Source: Chloroflexi bacterium RBG_13_53_26 (GTDB lineage Bacteria > Chloroflexota > Dehalococcoidia > UBA2247 > RBG-13-53-26). From it: a stretch of DNA of 11,430 bases. The position numbers and the translations under genes are program-made. The notes below the pieces were generated by a model. It did not search any database. It was given only the letters and a program-made list of their open reading frames with translations, and had not been told where the DNA came from. Below, in pieces: positions 1-6,353 of the stretch (its first letter is position 1; each line of letters opens with the position of its first letter). The stretch lies in contig MGMW01000014.1 in NCBI GenBank assembly GCA_001795035.1, positions 13,273 to 24,702 on the forward strand. Direction: 5' to 3'.

Positions 1-156
1 AGTGTGCCCACTTTGAAAGGATGTCATACCCAGGCTAGGTCGATGGATGAATTGGTGGAACGTATCAAGGAAGCAATAAGGTTATGCCTTGAAGAGCAGG
101 GAGAGGAAGCCACCGAGCCACTGGAACTGGTAGGCATCCAAAGAGTAGCAGTATGA
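1..156 (+). CDS. hicB: HicB-family antitoxin (C-terminal part, cut by window start)
   Basis: The open frame runs from base 1 to the TGA at 154-156, so the start lies outside the window. The visible 51 residues begin SVPTLKGCHTQARSMDELVE and continue into a charged helix, ending LELVGIQRVAV. This matches the central strand 'P-x-LPGC-x-TQG' and following helix (EAI-x-LxLE) of HicB/UPF0150 antitoxins, which neutralise HicA by a partial RNase-H-like fold. The protein ends soon after the helix, with no helix-turn-helix or ribbon-helix-helix tail, so this is the short HicB form. The stop overlaps the hicA start (ATGA at 153-156), implying translational coupling and the order antitoxin-toxin. An internal ATG at 43 is too late to be the start because the family strand precedes it. 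Pairing with hicA makes the call firm. Confidence 0.85.
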   Translation, partial: SVPTLKGCHTQARSMDELVERIKEAIRLCLEEQGEEATEPLELVGIQRVAV

Positions 157-380
157 GTCGCCGGCCCAGGGTAACAGGGCAAGCGGCAGTGCGAGCTTTG
201 TGTAGGATCGGTTTTGAAATGGCACGCCAGCGGGGAAGTCATATGTTTCTGAAACATGCCGATGGTAGAGCAACAGTGGTGCCTGTTCATGCAGGTGAGG
301 TTCTCGGGCCTGGCCTAGTGTCCAAGATATTGAGGGACGCCAGGCTTACCCAGGAAGAATTCCGTGAACTACTAGAGTAA
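153..380 (+). CDS. hicA: HicA-family mRNA interferase toxin
   Basis: The product has 75 residues, the usual size for HicA (YcfA) toxins, which adopt a double-stranded-RNA-binding-like fold and cleave mRNA during translation. Family features seen in order are a basic N-terminus, the strand 'IGFEMARQRGSHMFLKH' with the catalytic histidine at residue 30 in G-S-H, the 'VVPVHAGE' strand (residues 42-49), then GPGLVSKILRDARLTQEEF (residues 52-70), which is the standard C-terminal helix signature. The ATG overlaps the TGA of hicB by ATGA, so the pair is co-transcribed and coupled. All key residues are present, so the toxin is probably active. The gene converges on the downstream minus-strand gene with a gap of 40 bases. 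Confidence 0.93.
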   Translation: MSRRPRVTGQAAVRALCRIGFEMARQRGSHMFLKHADGRATVVPVHAGEVLGPGLVSKILRDARLTQEEFRELLE

Positions 381-420
381 ACAACCTCTCAACTTTGTTC
401 GTTGCCTCACGACTCTAGGT

Positions 421-1590
421 CTATCCTTCGAGCTTGAACTCCCACCTGCAGGCGATGTCCTCCGGGCTTTTCCGTGGAGGCAGCACCAGGGGAGTCACCT
501 TTATCCTCGGGTTGATCATGTACTTCTCGATGACCGGCTTCTCCAGATGCTGGCACATGGGGACGATCCTCTCCGGCTCAGCTTTCTCAAAATAGTCCAG
601 CGTGCGGCACTTCATCACCGTCATGATGACATGGTTGGGACTCTTGATATCATACTCAGCCGGATACAGTCCCACCGTATTATCCAGTGGCAACTGTTCC
701 GCCTTAAGAGAATCCAGCACCGTCTCCAGCTTGATGTTGGCTATTTTGGCATACCTCGGATTGACCTTCTCCCCCACCCTCATCCAGGATGCCAGCTCAC
801 ACTCGTTAGCAGCATCTGCCCCATACCTGGTTTTGACCGCATCATAGTAGCCGCCGCTCATGATGATCCAGGCATACTGGTAGGCATGCATCAGCTTGAG
901 AAGGAAATCCTTGGAGAAGTTCCTGTGGGTCAGGTTGGGATAGAAGGGGCCACTGTTGTCGTTTAGCTCTGGAATCTGATCTGAAGGCCTCTCATCGACT
1001 ACCTCCGCCTTCTTCCTGATCCTGGTACCCTTGGGGACAGTGATCTTGTACTCCCACTGACAGGCAATTCCATCCTTGCCACTGCGGGGGGGGAGTTTGA
1101 GCGCCTTCACGTGAATATTGGGATTAACAATATACTTCTTGATGATCTGTGGCTCATTCACCTGGCACATGGGCCCTATTCTGCCCGGCTCCTCCCGTTC
1201 ACACCACTCCAGGGCGACACACTTCCGCACTGTGACTATGGCATGGTTCTCGTTCTTGATGTCATATTCAACGGGGAATATCCCTCCCATGGTGTTGTCC
1301 AGGGGCAACTGGAGGAGCTTCAGGGAATCAACCACATTGTTCAAGGGGATGTTGGCCAGCTTGGCATAGCGTGGATTGCATCGCTCGGCCACTCTCAGCC
1401 ACATCTCCAGGTCGCACTCCCAGGCTACCTGGTCACCATATCTCTTCTTTATTACATCAAACCAGGCTGCATCCATCTGCAGCCAGGCCCACTGCCAGAC
1501 ACCGATCAGTTTGACCAGAAACTCCTTGGAGAAGTCCGAGAATCTCAGAGCGGGATTGAAAGGACCACTGAGATCATTCAGCTCCGACAT
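421..1590 (-). CDS. Tandem-duplicated DUF6125-like (ATC-hydrolase-like) protein
   Basis: The 389-residue product consists of two homologous halves, residues 3-183 and 207-387, joined by a basic linker of about 23 residues. By eye about 55% of aligned positions are identical with one single-residue gap. Both halves carry SGPF, FSK-(E/D)-FL-x-KL, NPRYAK, DSLK, QLPLDNT, EYDIK, TV-x-KC, EP-x-RI-x-PMCQ, LPPR and IAC-x-WE. Four cysteines are conserved between copies: C59/C264, C124/C328, C142/C346 and C177/C381. The pattern (paired EC and KC cysteines, PMC) resembles DUF6125 proteins, a family I associate with L-2-amino-thiazoline-4-carboxylate hydrolase-like proteins; this is recollection, and I assign no reaction. 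No signal peptide or membrane segment is visible. ATG start, preceded by an AGGGGG-type site 7-8 bases away. It lies 86 bases downstream of the OYE reductase gene on the same strand and is likely co-transcribed. Confidence 0.75.
   Translation of the reverse strand: MSELNDLSGPFNPALRFSDFSKEFLVKLIGVWQWAWLQMDAAWFDVIKKRYGDQVAWECDLEMWLRVAERCNPRYAKLANIPLNNVVDSLKLLQLPLDNTMGGIFPVEYDIKNENHAIVTVRKCVALEWCEREEPGRIGPMCQVNEPQIIKKYIVNPNIHVKALKLPPRSGKDGIACQWEYKITVPKGTRIRKKAEVVDERPSDQIPELNDNSGPFYPNLTHRNFSKDFLLKLMHAYQYAWIIMSGGYYDAVKTRYGADAANECELASWMRVGEKVNPRYAKIANIKLETVLDSLKAEQLPLDNTVGLYPAEYDIKSPNHVIMTVMKCRTLDYFEKAEPERIVPMCQHLEKPVIEKYMINPRIKVTPLVLPPRKSPEDIACRWEFKLEG
430..972 (-). repeat. Second copy of the internal domain repeat (residues 207-387)
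   Basis: This half encodes ELNDNSGPFYPNL through IACRWEFKL and aligns over its whole length with the first half at 1042-1584. The copies have diverged in protein sequence (about 55% identity by eye), so the duplication is old and both halves appear to be kept under selection. Confidence 0.85.
1042..1584 (-). repeat. First copy of the internal domain repeat (residues 3-183)
   Basis: This half encodes ELNDLSGPFNPAL through IACQWEYKI. It has one extra residue relative to the second copy (MGGIFP against VGLYP near residue 102) and one extra cysteine, C130, where the second copy has phenylalanine. Confidence 0.85.
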
Positions 1591-1616
1591 GAAGCCCCCT
1601 TTCGTTGCTTACCTTC

Positions 1617-1634
1617 TTTCGAATCTTTCGAATC
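1617..1634 (-). repeat. Perfect 2 x 9-base tandem repeat in the gene leader
   Basis: The nine bases GATTCGAAA occur twice in a row on the minus strand (TTTCGAATC twice on the plus strand), each containing the palindrome TTCGAA. The repeat lies between the reductase stop and the start of the duplicated-domain gene, about 27-44 bases upstream of that ATG. It could be an operator or an RNA element, or chance; nothing else supports a role. Confidence 0.4.
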
Positions 1635-1676
1635 CAACTGCATCGTCCTTCCAGGTTCCGAGATGGTGAGATCATC

Positions 1677-3611
1677 CTATATCTGCGCCGCCACCCTCGC
1701 CGCCTGGTATGCCACTTCAGCAGCATCCCGTGGCTTCACACAGTCACCAACCGAATAAAGCTCGGGGACAACACCTTCAAGTTCCTTGACCAGTTTGTTA
1801 TCCGACTGCATGCCAACCGCCAAAATGACTGTATCAGCCGGCAGGGTATAGATCTCGCCTCCCATGGAGAAGATCACTGCTTTGTCAGTGATCTCCATCA
1901 CAGTAGAATTCAAATACAGCGGAACATGCAGACCGAGGAGCTTCCCCGCCAGCGTCTTAAAGCTCAACTTCTCCAGCCTGATCCCATCCTCTCCCAGCCC
2001 GGCACGGGTGACCAAGCTTACTTCCTTGCCCTGCTCCGCCAGCCAGATGGCCACCTCCATACCTATGAAACGCCCGCCCACCACTGCTACCTTGCCCTCA
2101 GCCTTGGCCTTGCCCTCTATAACATCATGGCCCTGAACCACGTTCTTGCCGGTGCCACCCGGCACTCTCAGCCACACAGGAACGGCACCGGTAGCCACCA
2201 CCACCGCATCGGGCCTGACGCCAATAACCTTGTCCTTGGTAATTTCAGTGTCCAGCGTAACAGTAACGCTGTACCTGTGCAAGAAACGCTTCAGATAGTC
2301 AGTGAACGTGCCATAGCTCTCTTTGCCCGGTGTGGCACAGGCCACATTCCACTGGCCACCAAGCTCTGAGTTCTTCTCATAAAGAGACACCCGATGGCCT
2401 CGTTGTGCCAGGAAGAGTGCGGTCTGCATACCACCCAGTCCGCCACCAATGACCATGACTCTCTTGGATGCTTTCGCCGGTGCGGGAGGGTACTTGGCCT
2501 CTCTATAGAGATAGGGGTTCACTGAACAGGAACCCGGCCCGGCCTCCGGATCAGTTTTGAGGCAGTTGTTGCAGTAGATGCACCGACGCACGTCCTCCAC
2601 CAGATGCTGGCGAATCTTCTCTGGCAGATCAGGATCCGCCAGAAGGGGGCGCCCCATGGCCACAAAGTCCAACTTGCCCTCTGCCACCGCCTCCTCTGCC
2701 AGCTCCGCATCTATCTTGCCCGCAGCAATCACCGGCACCTTGATCGCCTTCTTGATCTGCTCCGCCATCGGTACCATGGGACCCTTGGGATAGGGATAGC
2801 ACGGTATGCTCAAGGTGGACCAGTACTCCAGTCCTCCGGAAACGCTGATGGCATCGGCACCAGCGGACTCCAGTATCACCGCCTGCTGTACTGCTTCATC
2901 AAGAGTGATCCCGCCTTCTACATCATCACTGGCATTGATTCTTACCCAGACAGGGAATGTCTCCCCCACCTCCTTCCGGATCCGCTCCAGAACCATACGG
3001 GCAAAACGAGCCCTGTTTTCCACACTGCCCCCGTACTGGTCCGTCCGACGATTGGTAGCGGGGGACAGAAAACTGCTCACCAGACAACCATGACAAGCAT
3101 GCAACTCAATGCCGTCGGCCCCTGCCTCCCTGGCCCGACGCGCTGCCTGACCGAAATCCTCCACATAACGCTCAATATCCTCTTCGCTAAGTTCATGGTA
3201 GGGATTATTGGTTTTCTTCAGCCAGGGCATCATTGATGGTACCAGTATCGAGACATCCGGGGGCACAATATCTGAATAAAGAAGGAGCATTCCCACATGC
3301 ATCAGTTGTATGCAGAAACTGGCCCCAGCCTCATGCACCGCATCTGCCACCCGCTTCCAGTCTGAGACGTGGGCATCATCGCAGAGTGCCATAGTGTAGG
3401 GAAGCATGGAGTCCCTGCTGACCGCAGCGAACTGGGGAGTGACTAGCGCAACACCACCGTCCGCCCTCGTCCGATAGTAGTTGATCAAACGGTCGGTGAC
3501 GCTACCCCCCACATCAGCCAACTGAGTGCCCATGGCAGGCATGATAATCCTGTTCTTCAACTGGAGCGTGCCTATCTTTCCGGGCTGGAACAATGAGGGA
3601 AATCGCTTCAT
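1677..3611 (-). CDS. OYE-family NAD(P)H:flavin oxidoreductase (2,4-dienoyl-CoA reductase / BaiCD-like)
   Basis: The 644-residue product has the full three-part layout of 2,4-dienoyl-CoA reductase, trimethylamine dehydrogenase and bile-acid enoate reductases. Residues 1-340 form an FMN TIM barrel (FQPGKIGTLQLKNRI at 8, FLSPATNRRTDQYGGS at 181, VIAAGKI at 294, AMGRPLLADPDLP at 318). A 4Fe-4S site follows with C344, C347, C350 and C362; its Cx2Cx2C spacing is like trimethylamine dehydrogenase. Residues 384-644 form an FAD/NAD(P) domain, with VMVIGGGLGGMQTA at 385 and a second dinucleotide site VAVVGGRFIGMEVA at 508, ending in a YSVGDCV FAD motif at 619. Such enzymes pass electrons from NAD(P)H through FAD and Fe-S to FMN and reduce activated C=C bonds in the cytoplasm. 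The usual tyrosine in H-x-x-HGYL is cysteine here (C176). ATG start with GAGAGG about 8 bases upstream. Substrate unknown. Confidence 0.92.
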   Translation of the reverse strand: MKRFPSLFQPGKIGTLQLKNRIIMPAMGTQLADVGGSVTDRLINYYRTRADGGVALVTPQFAAVSRDSMLPYTMALCDDAHVSDWKRVADAVHEAGASFCIQLMHVGMLLLYSDIVPPDVSILVPSMMPWLKKTNNPYHELSEEDIERYVEDFGQAARRAREAGADGIELHACHGCLVSSFLSPATNRRTDQYGGSVENRARFARMVLERIRKEVGETFPVWVRINASDDVEGGITLDEAVQQAVILESAGADAISVSGGLEYWSTLSIPCYPYPKGPMVPMAEQIKKAIKVPVIAAGKIDAELAEEAVAEGKLDFVAMGRPLLADPDLPEKIRQHLVEDVRRCIYCNNCLKTDPEAGPGSCSVNPYLYREAKYPPAPAKASKRVMVIGGGLGGMQTALFLAQRGHRVSLYEKNSELGGQWNVACATPGKESYGTFTDYLKRFLHRYSVTVTLDTEITKDKVIGVRPDAVVVATGAVPVWLRVPGGTGKNVVQGHDVIEGKAKAEGKVAVVGGRFIGMEVAIWLAEQGKEVSLVTRAGLGEDGIRLEKLSFKTLAGKLLGLHVPLYLNSTVMEITDKAVIFSMGGEIYTLPADTVILAVGMQSDNKLVKELEGVVPELYSVGDCVKPRDAAEVAYQAARVAAQI

Positions 3612-3651
3612 CTCAAACCTCTCTGCGCAATCGTGCTTCGACTGGATAGTA

Positions 3652-3691
3652 CCGAGGGAAAAAGCACATTAAATCTCAAACTCGCCCTCGG
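3652..3691 (-). promoter_or_regulatory. Inverted repeat in the leader of the OYE reductase gene
   Basis: A perfect 7-base inverted repeat, CCGAGGG at 3652-3658 and CCCTCGG at 3685-3691, is separated by 26 bases. It falls in the predicted untranslated leader between the TATAAT box and the ATG at 3611, so it could fold as a leader stem in RNA or act as split half-sites for a regulator. The intervening minus-strand sequence is AT-rich. Confidence 0.35.
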
Positions 3692-3692
3692 C

Positions 3693-3703
3693 TTAGCTGC
3701 TAA
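3693..3703. promoter_or_regulatory. Operator-like 11-base palindrome
   Basis: TTAGC-T-GCTAA is an exact palindrome around a central base. It lies about 20 bases downstream of the predicted transcription start of the OYE reductase gene, a position where a repressor would block transcription. No regulator gene is in the window. Confidence 0.3.
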
Positions 3704-3727
3704 TCCATCTTGTGGCTTTGAATAGAG

Positions 3728-3757
3728 ATTATAGCTTTTGGGGGTCTCGCAGCGCAA
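3728..3757 (-). promoter_or_regulatory. Predicted promoter of the OYE reductase / duplicated-domain genes
   Basis: On the minus strand there is a perfect -10 box TATAAT (3728-3733) and a weak -35 TTGCGC (3752-3757) with an 18-base spacer. Transcription would start near 3721, giving a leader of about 110 bases before the ATG at 3611. The site lies in the largest intergenic gap between co-directional genes, where a new transcript would be expected to begin. Confidence 0.5.
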
Positions 3758-3765
3758 TTCAGTCG

Positions 3766-3808
3766 AGGCCAGAGTGGCCTGAGATGATGATGGGCAGAAC
3801 ACAGCCCA
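3766..3808 (-). terminator. Two small hairpins after the isochorismatase stop
   Basis: Two stem-loops lie just downstream of the stop at 3820: TGGGC/GCCCA (3791-3795 with 3804-3808, loop 8) and AGGCCA/TGGCCT (3766-3771 with 3775-3780, loop 3). Neither is followed by a T-run on the minus strand, so this is not a classical intrinsic terminator. They may mark a transcript 3' end, because a promoter-like site for the next gene follows immediately. Confidence 0.25.
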
Positions 3809-3819
3809 CAGATCGAGGG

Positions 3820-4359
3820 CTATTTGACGATATTGAGGATCTCCTTGAATCTGTATCCTTCCGCCACACGCAGCAGTTCGAACAACACAGTCTCGACGCT
3901 GGTTATACTGGCGCCCGCATCCTTCATCTTTTGAAGGCCGATATCCCTATTCTCCGCTGTTCTCGAGGAGACTGCATCGGCAACAACATGTACCTCGTAC
4001 CCGGATGCGACCAGATCAACAGTCGTCTGATAAAGGCAAACGTGGGATTCAATGCCCGTAAGCAGCACCTGACACCGCTGCAATGCGGAGAGCTCCTTCA
4101 AGAAAAGCTCATCTCCACAGCAGCTAAAACTCAGCTTGGGTATCCTCCGAACGTTGGGGACCAGGTCCACTACCTCCGGTATCGTCGGACCTAACCCCTT
4201 CGGATTCTGCTCCGTCAGCAGCATGGGTATGCCCAGAACCTGAGCCCCTTTGATGATCTTCTCAACATTTTCAAAAAGCAGTTCCTTGCGGTACATCGAC
4301 TGGGCCAGCTTGCCCTGCATATCAATGACCACCAGAACACTCTTATCTGACGTAAGCAT
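3820..4359 (-). CDS. Isochorismatase-family cysteine hydrolase
   Basis: The product has 179 residues, typical for the single-domain isochorismatase/nicotinamidase-like superfamily, which includes ISOC1/ISOC2-type and YcaC-type enzymes that hydrolyse amide or related bonds by a nucleophilic cysteine. The catalytic triad is visible: D13 in VLVVIDMQ, K75 in RIPKLSFS, and C108 in LLTGIESHVCLYQT, with the cis-peptide loop G-I-E-S-H just before the cysteine. The following DLVASGYEVHVVADAVSSR is also characteristic. The frame is open back to a TTG at 4368, but AGGAGG at 4369-4374 directly abuts that codon and sits 9 bases from the ATG at 4359, so I take the ATG. It is the last gene of the five-gene run. 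Substrate cannot be read from the sequence; it lacks the ring-binding features needed to call nicotinamidase. Confidence 0.93.
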   Translation of the reverse strand: MLTSDKSVLVVIDMQGKLAQSMYRKELLFENVEKIIKGAQVLGIPMLLTEQNPKGLGPTIPEVVDLVPNVRRIPKLSFSCCGDELFLKELSALQRCQVLLTGIESHVCLYQTTVDLVASGYEVHVVADAVSSRTAENRDIGLQKMKDAGASITSVETVLFELLRVAEGYRFKEILNIVK

Positions 4360-4368
4360 CGGACTCAA

Positions 4369-4374
4369 CCTCCT
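4369..4374 (-). promoter_or_regulatory. Ribosome binding site that fixes the isochorismatase start
   Basis: AGGAGG on the minus strand lies 9 bases upstream of ATG 4359 and directly against the alternative TTG at 4368, which argues against the longer form. Confidence 0.7.
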
Positions 4375-4401
4375 GGGAAACCGTGATTGATCTAAAGGAG
4401 T

Positions 4402-4857
4402 TCAGCACTCCAGAGTATCCCAATGATTGAAGCCCTTGGAGTAATCCAGATAGTCGATCATCCTGGGGCTGATCTTGAGGAAAGGGATGATATCGATGGT
4501 AACTCCGTAGCCACCGAGGTACTTGTGCACTTGAGGGAACTTCTGGCCAAACATCCTCTGCACCTTCTTCAGTTGGCTCTCATCGGTGATCCATTCGACC
4601 GTGCCGGACAAATGCACTCCCCTGATCTCATCCCAGTCCAGATAGTCTTCCGTGACCGCCAAGGCTATCTTATTGCAGAACATAATGTTCTTCGCCTTCC
4701 GGCTGCTGGGGTCAGTCATAAAGAAGATATCAAGTCCCTGGTTCACGTATGATACGGTGCTGACATGTGCACCACCATCCTCACTCACCGTAGCCAAGGC
4801 GCAGTGCCGATGGGCATCCAGGTAGTCGATGATGGCTTTCCTCAGAGCTTGTTCCAT
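4402..4857 (-). CDS. Pyridoxamine 5'-phosphate oxidase-like FMN split-barrel protein
   Basis: The 151-residue product matches the general flavin-binding split-barrel family (PNPOx-like). The N-terminal helix (residues 1-18) leads into HCALATVSEDGGAHVSTVSY (18-37), the first two barrel strands, then LDIFFMTDPSSRKAKNI (42-58) with the conserved serine/lysine loop that contacts flavin phosphate, ALAVTEDY, and GVHLSGTVEWI (80-90). The C-terminal DIIPFLKISPRMIDYLDYSKGF forms the last strand. Members bind FMN, F420 or haem and act as oxidoreductases or detoxifying enzymes, so the cofactor is not certain. It lacks the length and C-terminal domain of true PdxH. ATG start, with AGGAGG 6-7 bases upstream. 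It is 42 bases upstream of the isochorismatase gene and in the same predicted operon. Confidence 0.85.
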   Translation of the reverse strand: MEQALRKAIIDYLDAHRHCALATVSEDGGAHVSTVSYVNQGLDIFFMTDPSSRKAKNIMFCNKIALAVTEDYLDWDEIRGVHLSGTVEWITDESQLKKVQRMFGQKFPQVHKYLGGYGVTIDIIPFLKISPRMIDYLDYSKGFNHWDTLEC

Positions 4858-4912
4858 ATCTACCCTCCTGCCATGAAGTACGCCACAAGTAAGATAGAAA
4901 GCCTGGCCACCC

Positions 4913-5209
4913 TCACCCGCCGTGCTTCTGCTGGCCTTGCGAAGCAGAGGAGCGTCTCAGCTCGAAAACCACCGGGGTGCCCGGGTCGGGACAGGCAATC
5001 GTAGCCTTGCCAGGGTCGTCCTCCCAGGGGAATGAGCCACCGTACTTCAGCACCTCGGCGAAGGGGAAGAGCGCATGGAAAGCCCACGAGCACATGCCGG
5101 ATGGGGTCGTTTCCCCAATGGAGAACTCGTCGCCCACCTGATGCCCTGCAGCACAGGTGCCCTTCTGCGATATCACCCTGGCCATCACCTCTACCATCCC
5201 GTCTCTCAT
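4913..5209 (-). CDS. TIGR04076-like small cysteine-containing protein
   Basis: The 98-residue product contains the run that I recognise as the TIGR04076 family of unknown function: VISQKGTCAAGHQVGDEF, TPSGMCSWAFHALFPF, LKYGGSFPWE and ACPDPGTPVVFELRR. Conserved-looking residues are C19, H23, C40 and C73 plus the CPDP turn; metal or cofactor binding is possible but unproven. The start is uncertain. ATG 5209 has GGAAGGAG almost touching it, and ATG 5197 (94 residues, beginning MVEVMARVISQ) has the same site 13 bases away and fits the family N-terminus better. The frame is open further, to 5278, but that would overlap the upstream gene. It sits 22 bases after the aminopeptidase gene and 55 before the split-barrel gene. 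A competing minus-strand frame across 4860-5222 has no family features. Confidence 0.8.
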   Translation of the reverse strand: MRDGMVEVMARVISQKGTCAAGHQVGDEFSIGETTPSGMCSWAFHALFPFAEVLKYGGSFPWEDDPGKATIACPDPGTPVVFELRRSSASQGQQKHGG

Positions 5210-5231
5210 GCTCCTTCCACAAGTAGACTGC

Positions 5232-6341
5232 TTATAGGTCAATGACGAATTGCCCGTTCTTGTAGAGCAGTTCGCCATCTACAAGGATCTGACCACCATG
5301 TCGAAGGTCGCTGACCAGATCCCAATGAACGGCCGACTCGTTTTTGCTGCCTGTTTCAGGATAGCCTGCTCCCAGTGCCATGTGGAAGCTCCCGTTGATC
5401 TTCTCGTCGAAGAGAATCTGCCGCGTAGCACGGGTGATGCCTTCATTGGTGCCAATAGCAAACTCCCCGACACGCCGTGAGCCCTGGTCGGTATCCAGCG
5501 TCTTCAGCAAGTACTCCTCATTCTTCTCCGCGCTGGCCTTCACCACTCGTCCGTGCTCAAACCGCAATCGCACCCCCACCACCTCACGCCCCCCCTCGAT
5601 GGCCGGGTAAGAGAAATAGGCATATCCCTCGACGCTGTCCTCTACGGGCCCGGTGAAGATCTCGCCATCGGGCATATTGTAGCGTCCATCGCAGTTAATG
5701 AAGGCCCGTCCGGCGATGCTCAGTCGAAGATCAGTTTCGGGACCGATGACGTGCACCTGCTCCTTGCCCTTGAGCCAGTCAACTATCTTTTGCTGCTGTT
5801 CCGAGAAGCGCCGCCAGTAGCCCACCGGATCATTCATGTCAGGCAGGCAAGCGCCATAGGCAAAGTCTTCATACTCACTCAGGCTCATCTCCGCATCCTG
5901 GGCATAGGCGTTGGTAGGGAAAAGAGCAAAGGTCCAGCGCAGCTCTCCTGCAGCTGAACGCCGCAGGAAGGTTTTCACCAGCTCAGTTCGCGCCTGCTCA
6001 CGGAGCACCATCCTGGATGGGTCAACACTGGTCAACGATTTGGTGTTCTCATCTCCACCAATAGAGATACGCACATCGTACGTCTCCATGACCAGCTTGC
6101 TTGGCTGGTGAATATATTGGAGTTGCTCGTCTGAAGCGTAGCGAAATAGCAGTCCCTCCATCCCCGCCGGGGCGGCATTCATAAGCGGGTGTCCGCCAGC
6201 CTGCAACACTTTGACATAGACCGCCTTCAGCAACGGTTCTGCCAGGCTGGCCCCCTCGATAAGCACCCTGTCTCCAGGGCGTACCGCCACTGAGTAGTTG
6301 ACCAGGAGATCGGCCAGTTTCTCTACACGCGGATCTGTCAT
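5232..6341 (-). CDS. M29-family metallo-aminopeptidase (AmpS/AmpT-like)
   Basis: The 369-residue product fits peptidase family M29 (thermophilic aminopeptidases T and S), cytoplasmic enzymes with two metal ions that remove N-terminal residues from peptides. The expected ligands and catalytic residues are all present: E227 in MPDGEIFTGP, E293 in GEFAIGTNEGI, H320 in GSFHMALG, Y327 in GYPETG, and H339 and D341 in HWDLVSD. The N-terminal domain includes the typical VRPGDRVLIEGASLAEPLL (residues 21-39). The frame is open to a TTG at 6359, but that would overlap the end of the preceding kinase gene, and GAGGGGG at 6347-6353 lies 5 bases from ATG 6341, so the ATG is chosen. The gap to the kinase gene is only 10 bases, so they are surely one transcript. 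Confidence 0.94.
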   Translation of the reverse strand: MTDPRVEKLADLLVNYSVAVRPGDRVLIEGASLAEPLLKAVYVKVLQAGGHPLMNAAPAGMEGLLFRYASDEQLQYIHQPSKLVMETYDVRISIGGDENTKSLTSVDPSRMVLREQARTELVKTFLRRSAAGELRWTFALFPTNAYAQDAEMSLSEYEDFAYGACLPDMNDPVGYWRRFSEQQQKIVDWLKGKEQVHVIGPETDLRLSIAGRAFINCDGRYNMPDGEIFTGPVEDSVEGYAYFSYPAIEGGREVVGVRLRFEHGRVVKASAEKNEEYLLKTLDTDQGSRRVGEFAIGTNEGITRATRQILFDEKINGSFHMALGAGYPETGSKNESAVHWDLVSDLRHGGQILVDGELLYKNGQFVIDL

Positions 6342-6346
6342 CCTTG

Positions 6347-6353
6347 CCCCCTC
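6347..6353 (-). promoter_or_regulatory. Ribosome binding site that fixes the aminopeptidase start
   Basis: GAGGGGG on the minus strand overlaps the kinase stop codon and lies 5 bases from ATG 6341. The overlap of ribosome binding site and stop suggests translational coupling of the two genes. Confidence 0.6.

Noticed and set aside
372..418. CTAGAGT/ACTCTAG inverted repeat spanning the convergent gap after hicA
   Set aside because: Only 7 bases with a 33-base spacer and no T-runs; likely chance.
1605..2369. Long plus-strand open frame (254 codons) opposite the OYE reductase
   Set aside because: It lies antisense to a gene with complete domain motifs, and its translation shows no family features and biased composition; it is a codon-usage shadow. 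The same applies to plus-strand frames at 1111-1758, 2604-3236, 6481-7335 and 8484-9380.
3608..3802. 64-codon minus-strand frame in the gap upstream of the OYE gene
   Set aside because: It has no ribosome binding site or recognisable motif and runs over the predicted promoter and leader repeats.
4860..5222. 120-codon minus-strand frame overlapping the TIGR04076-like gene
   Set aside because: The translation is arginine- and glycine-rich without motifs, whereas the other frame shows clear family signatures.
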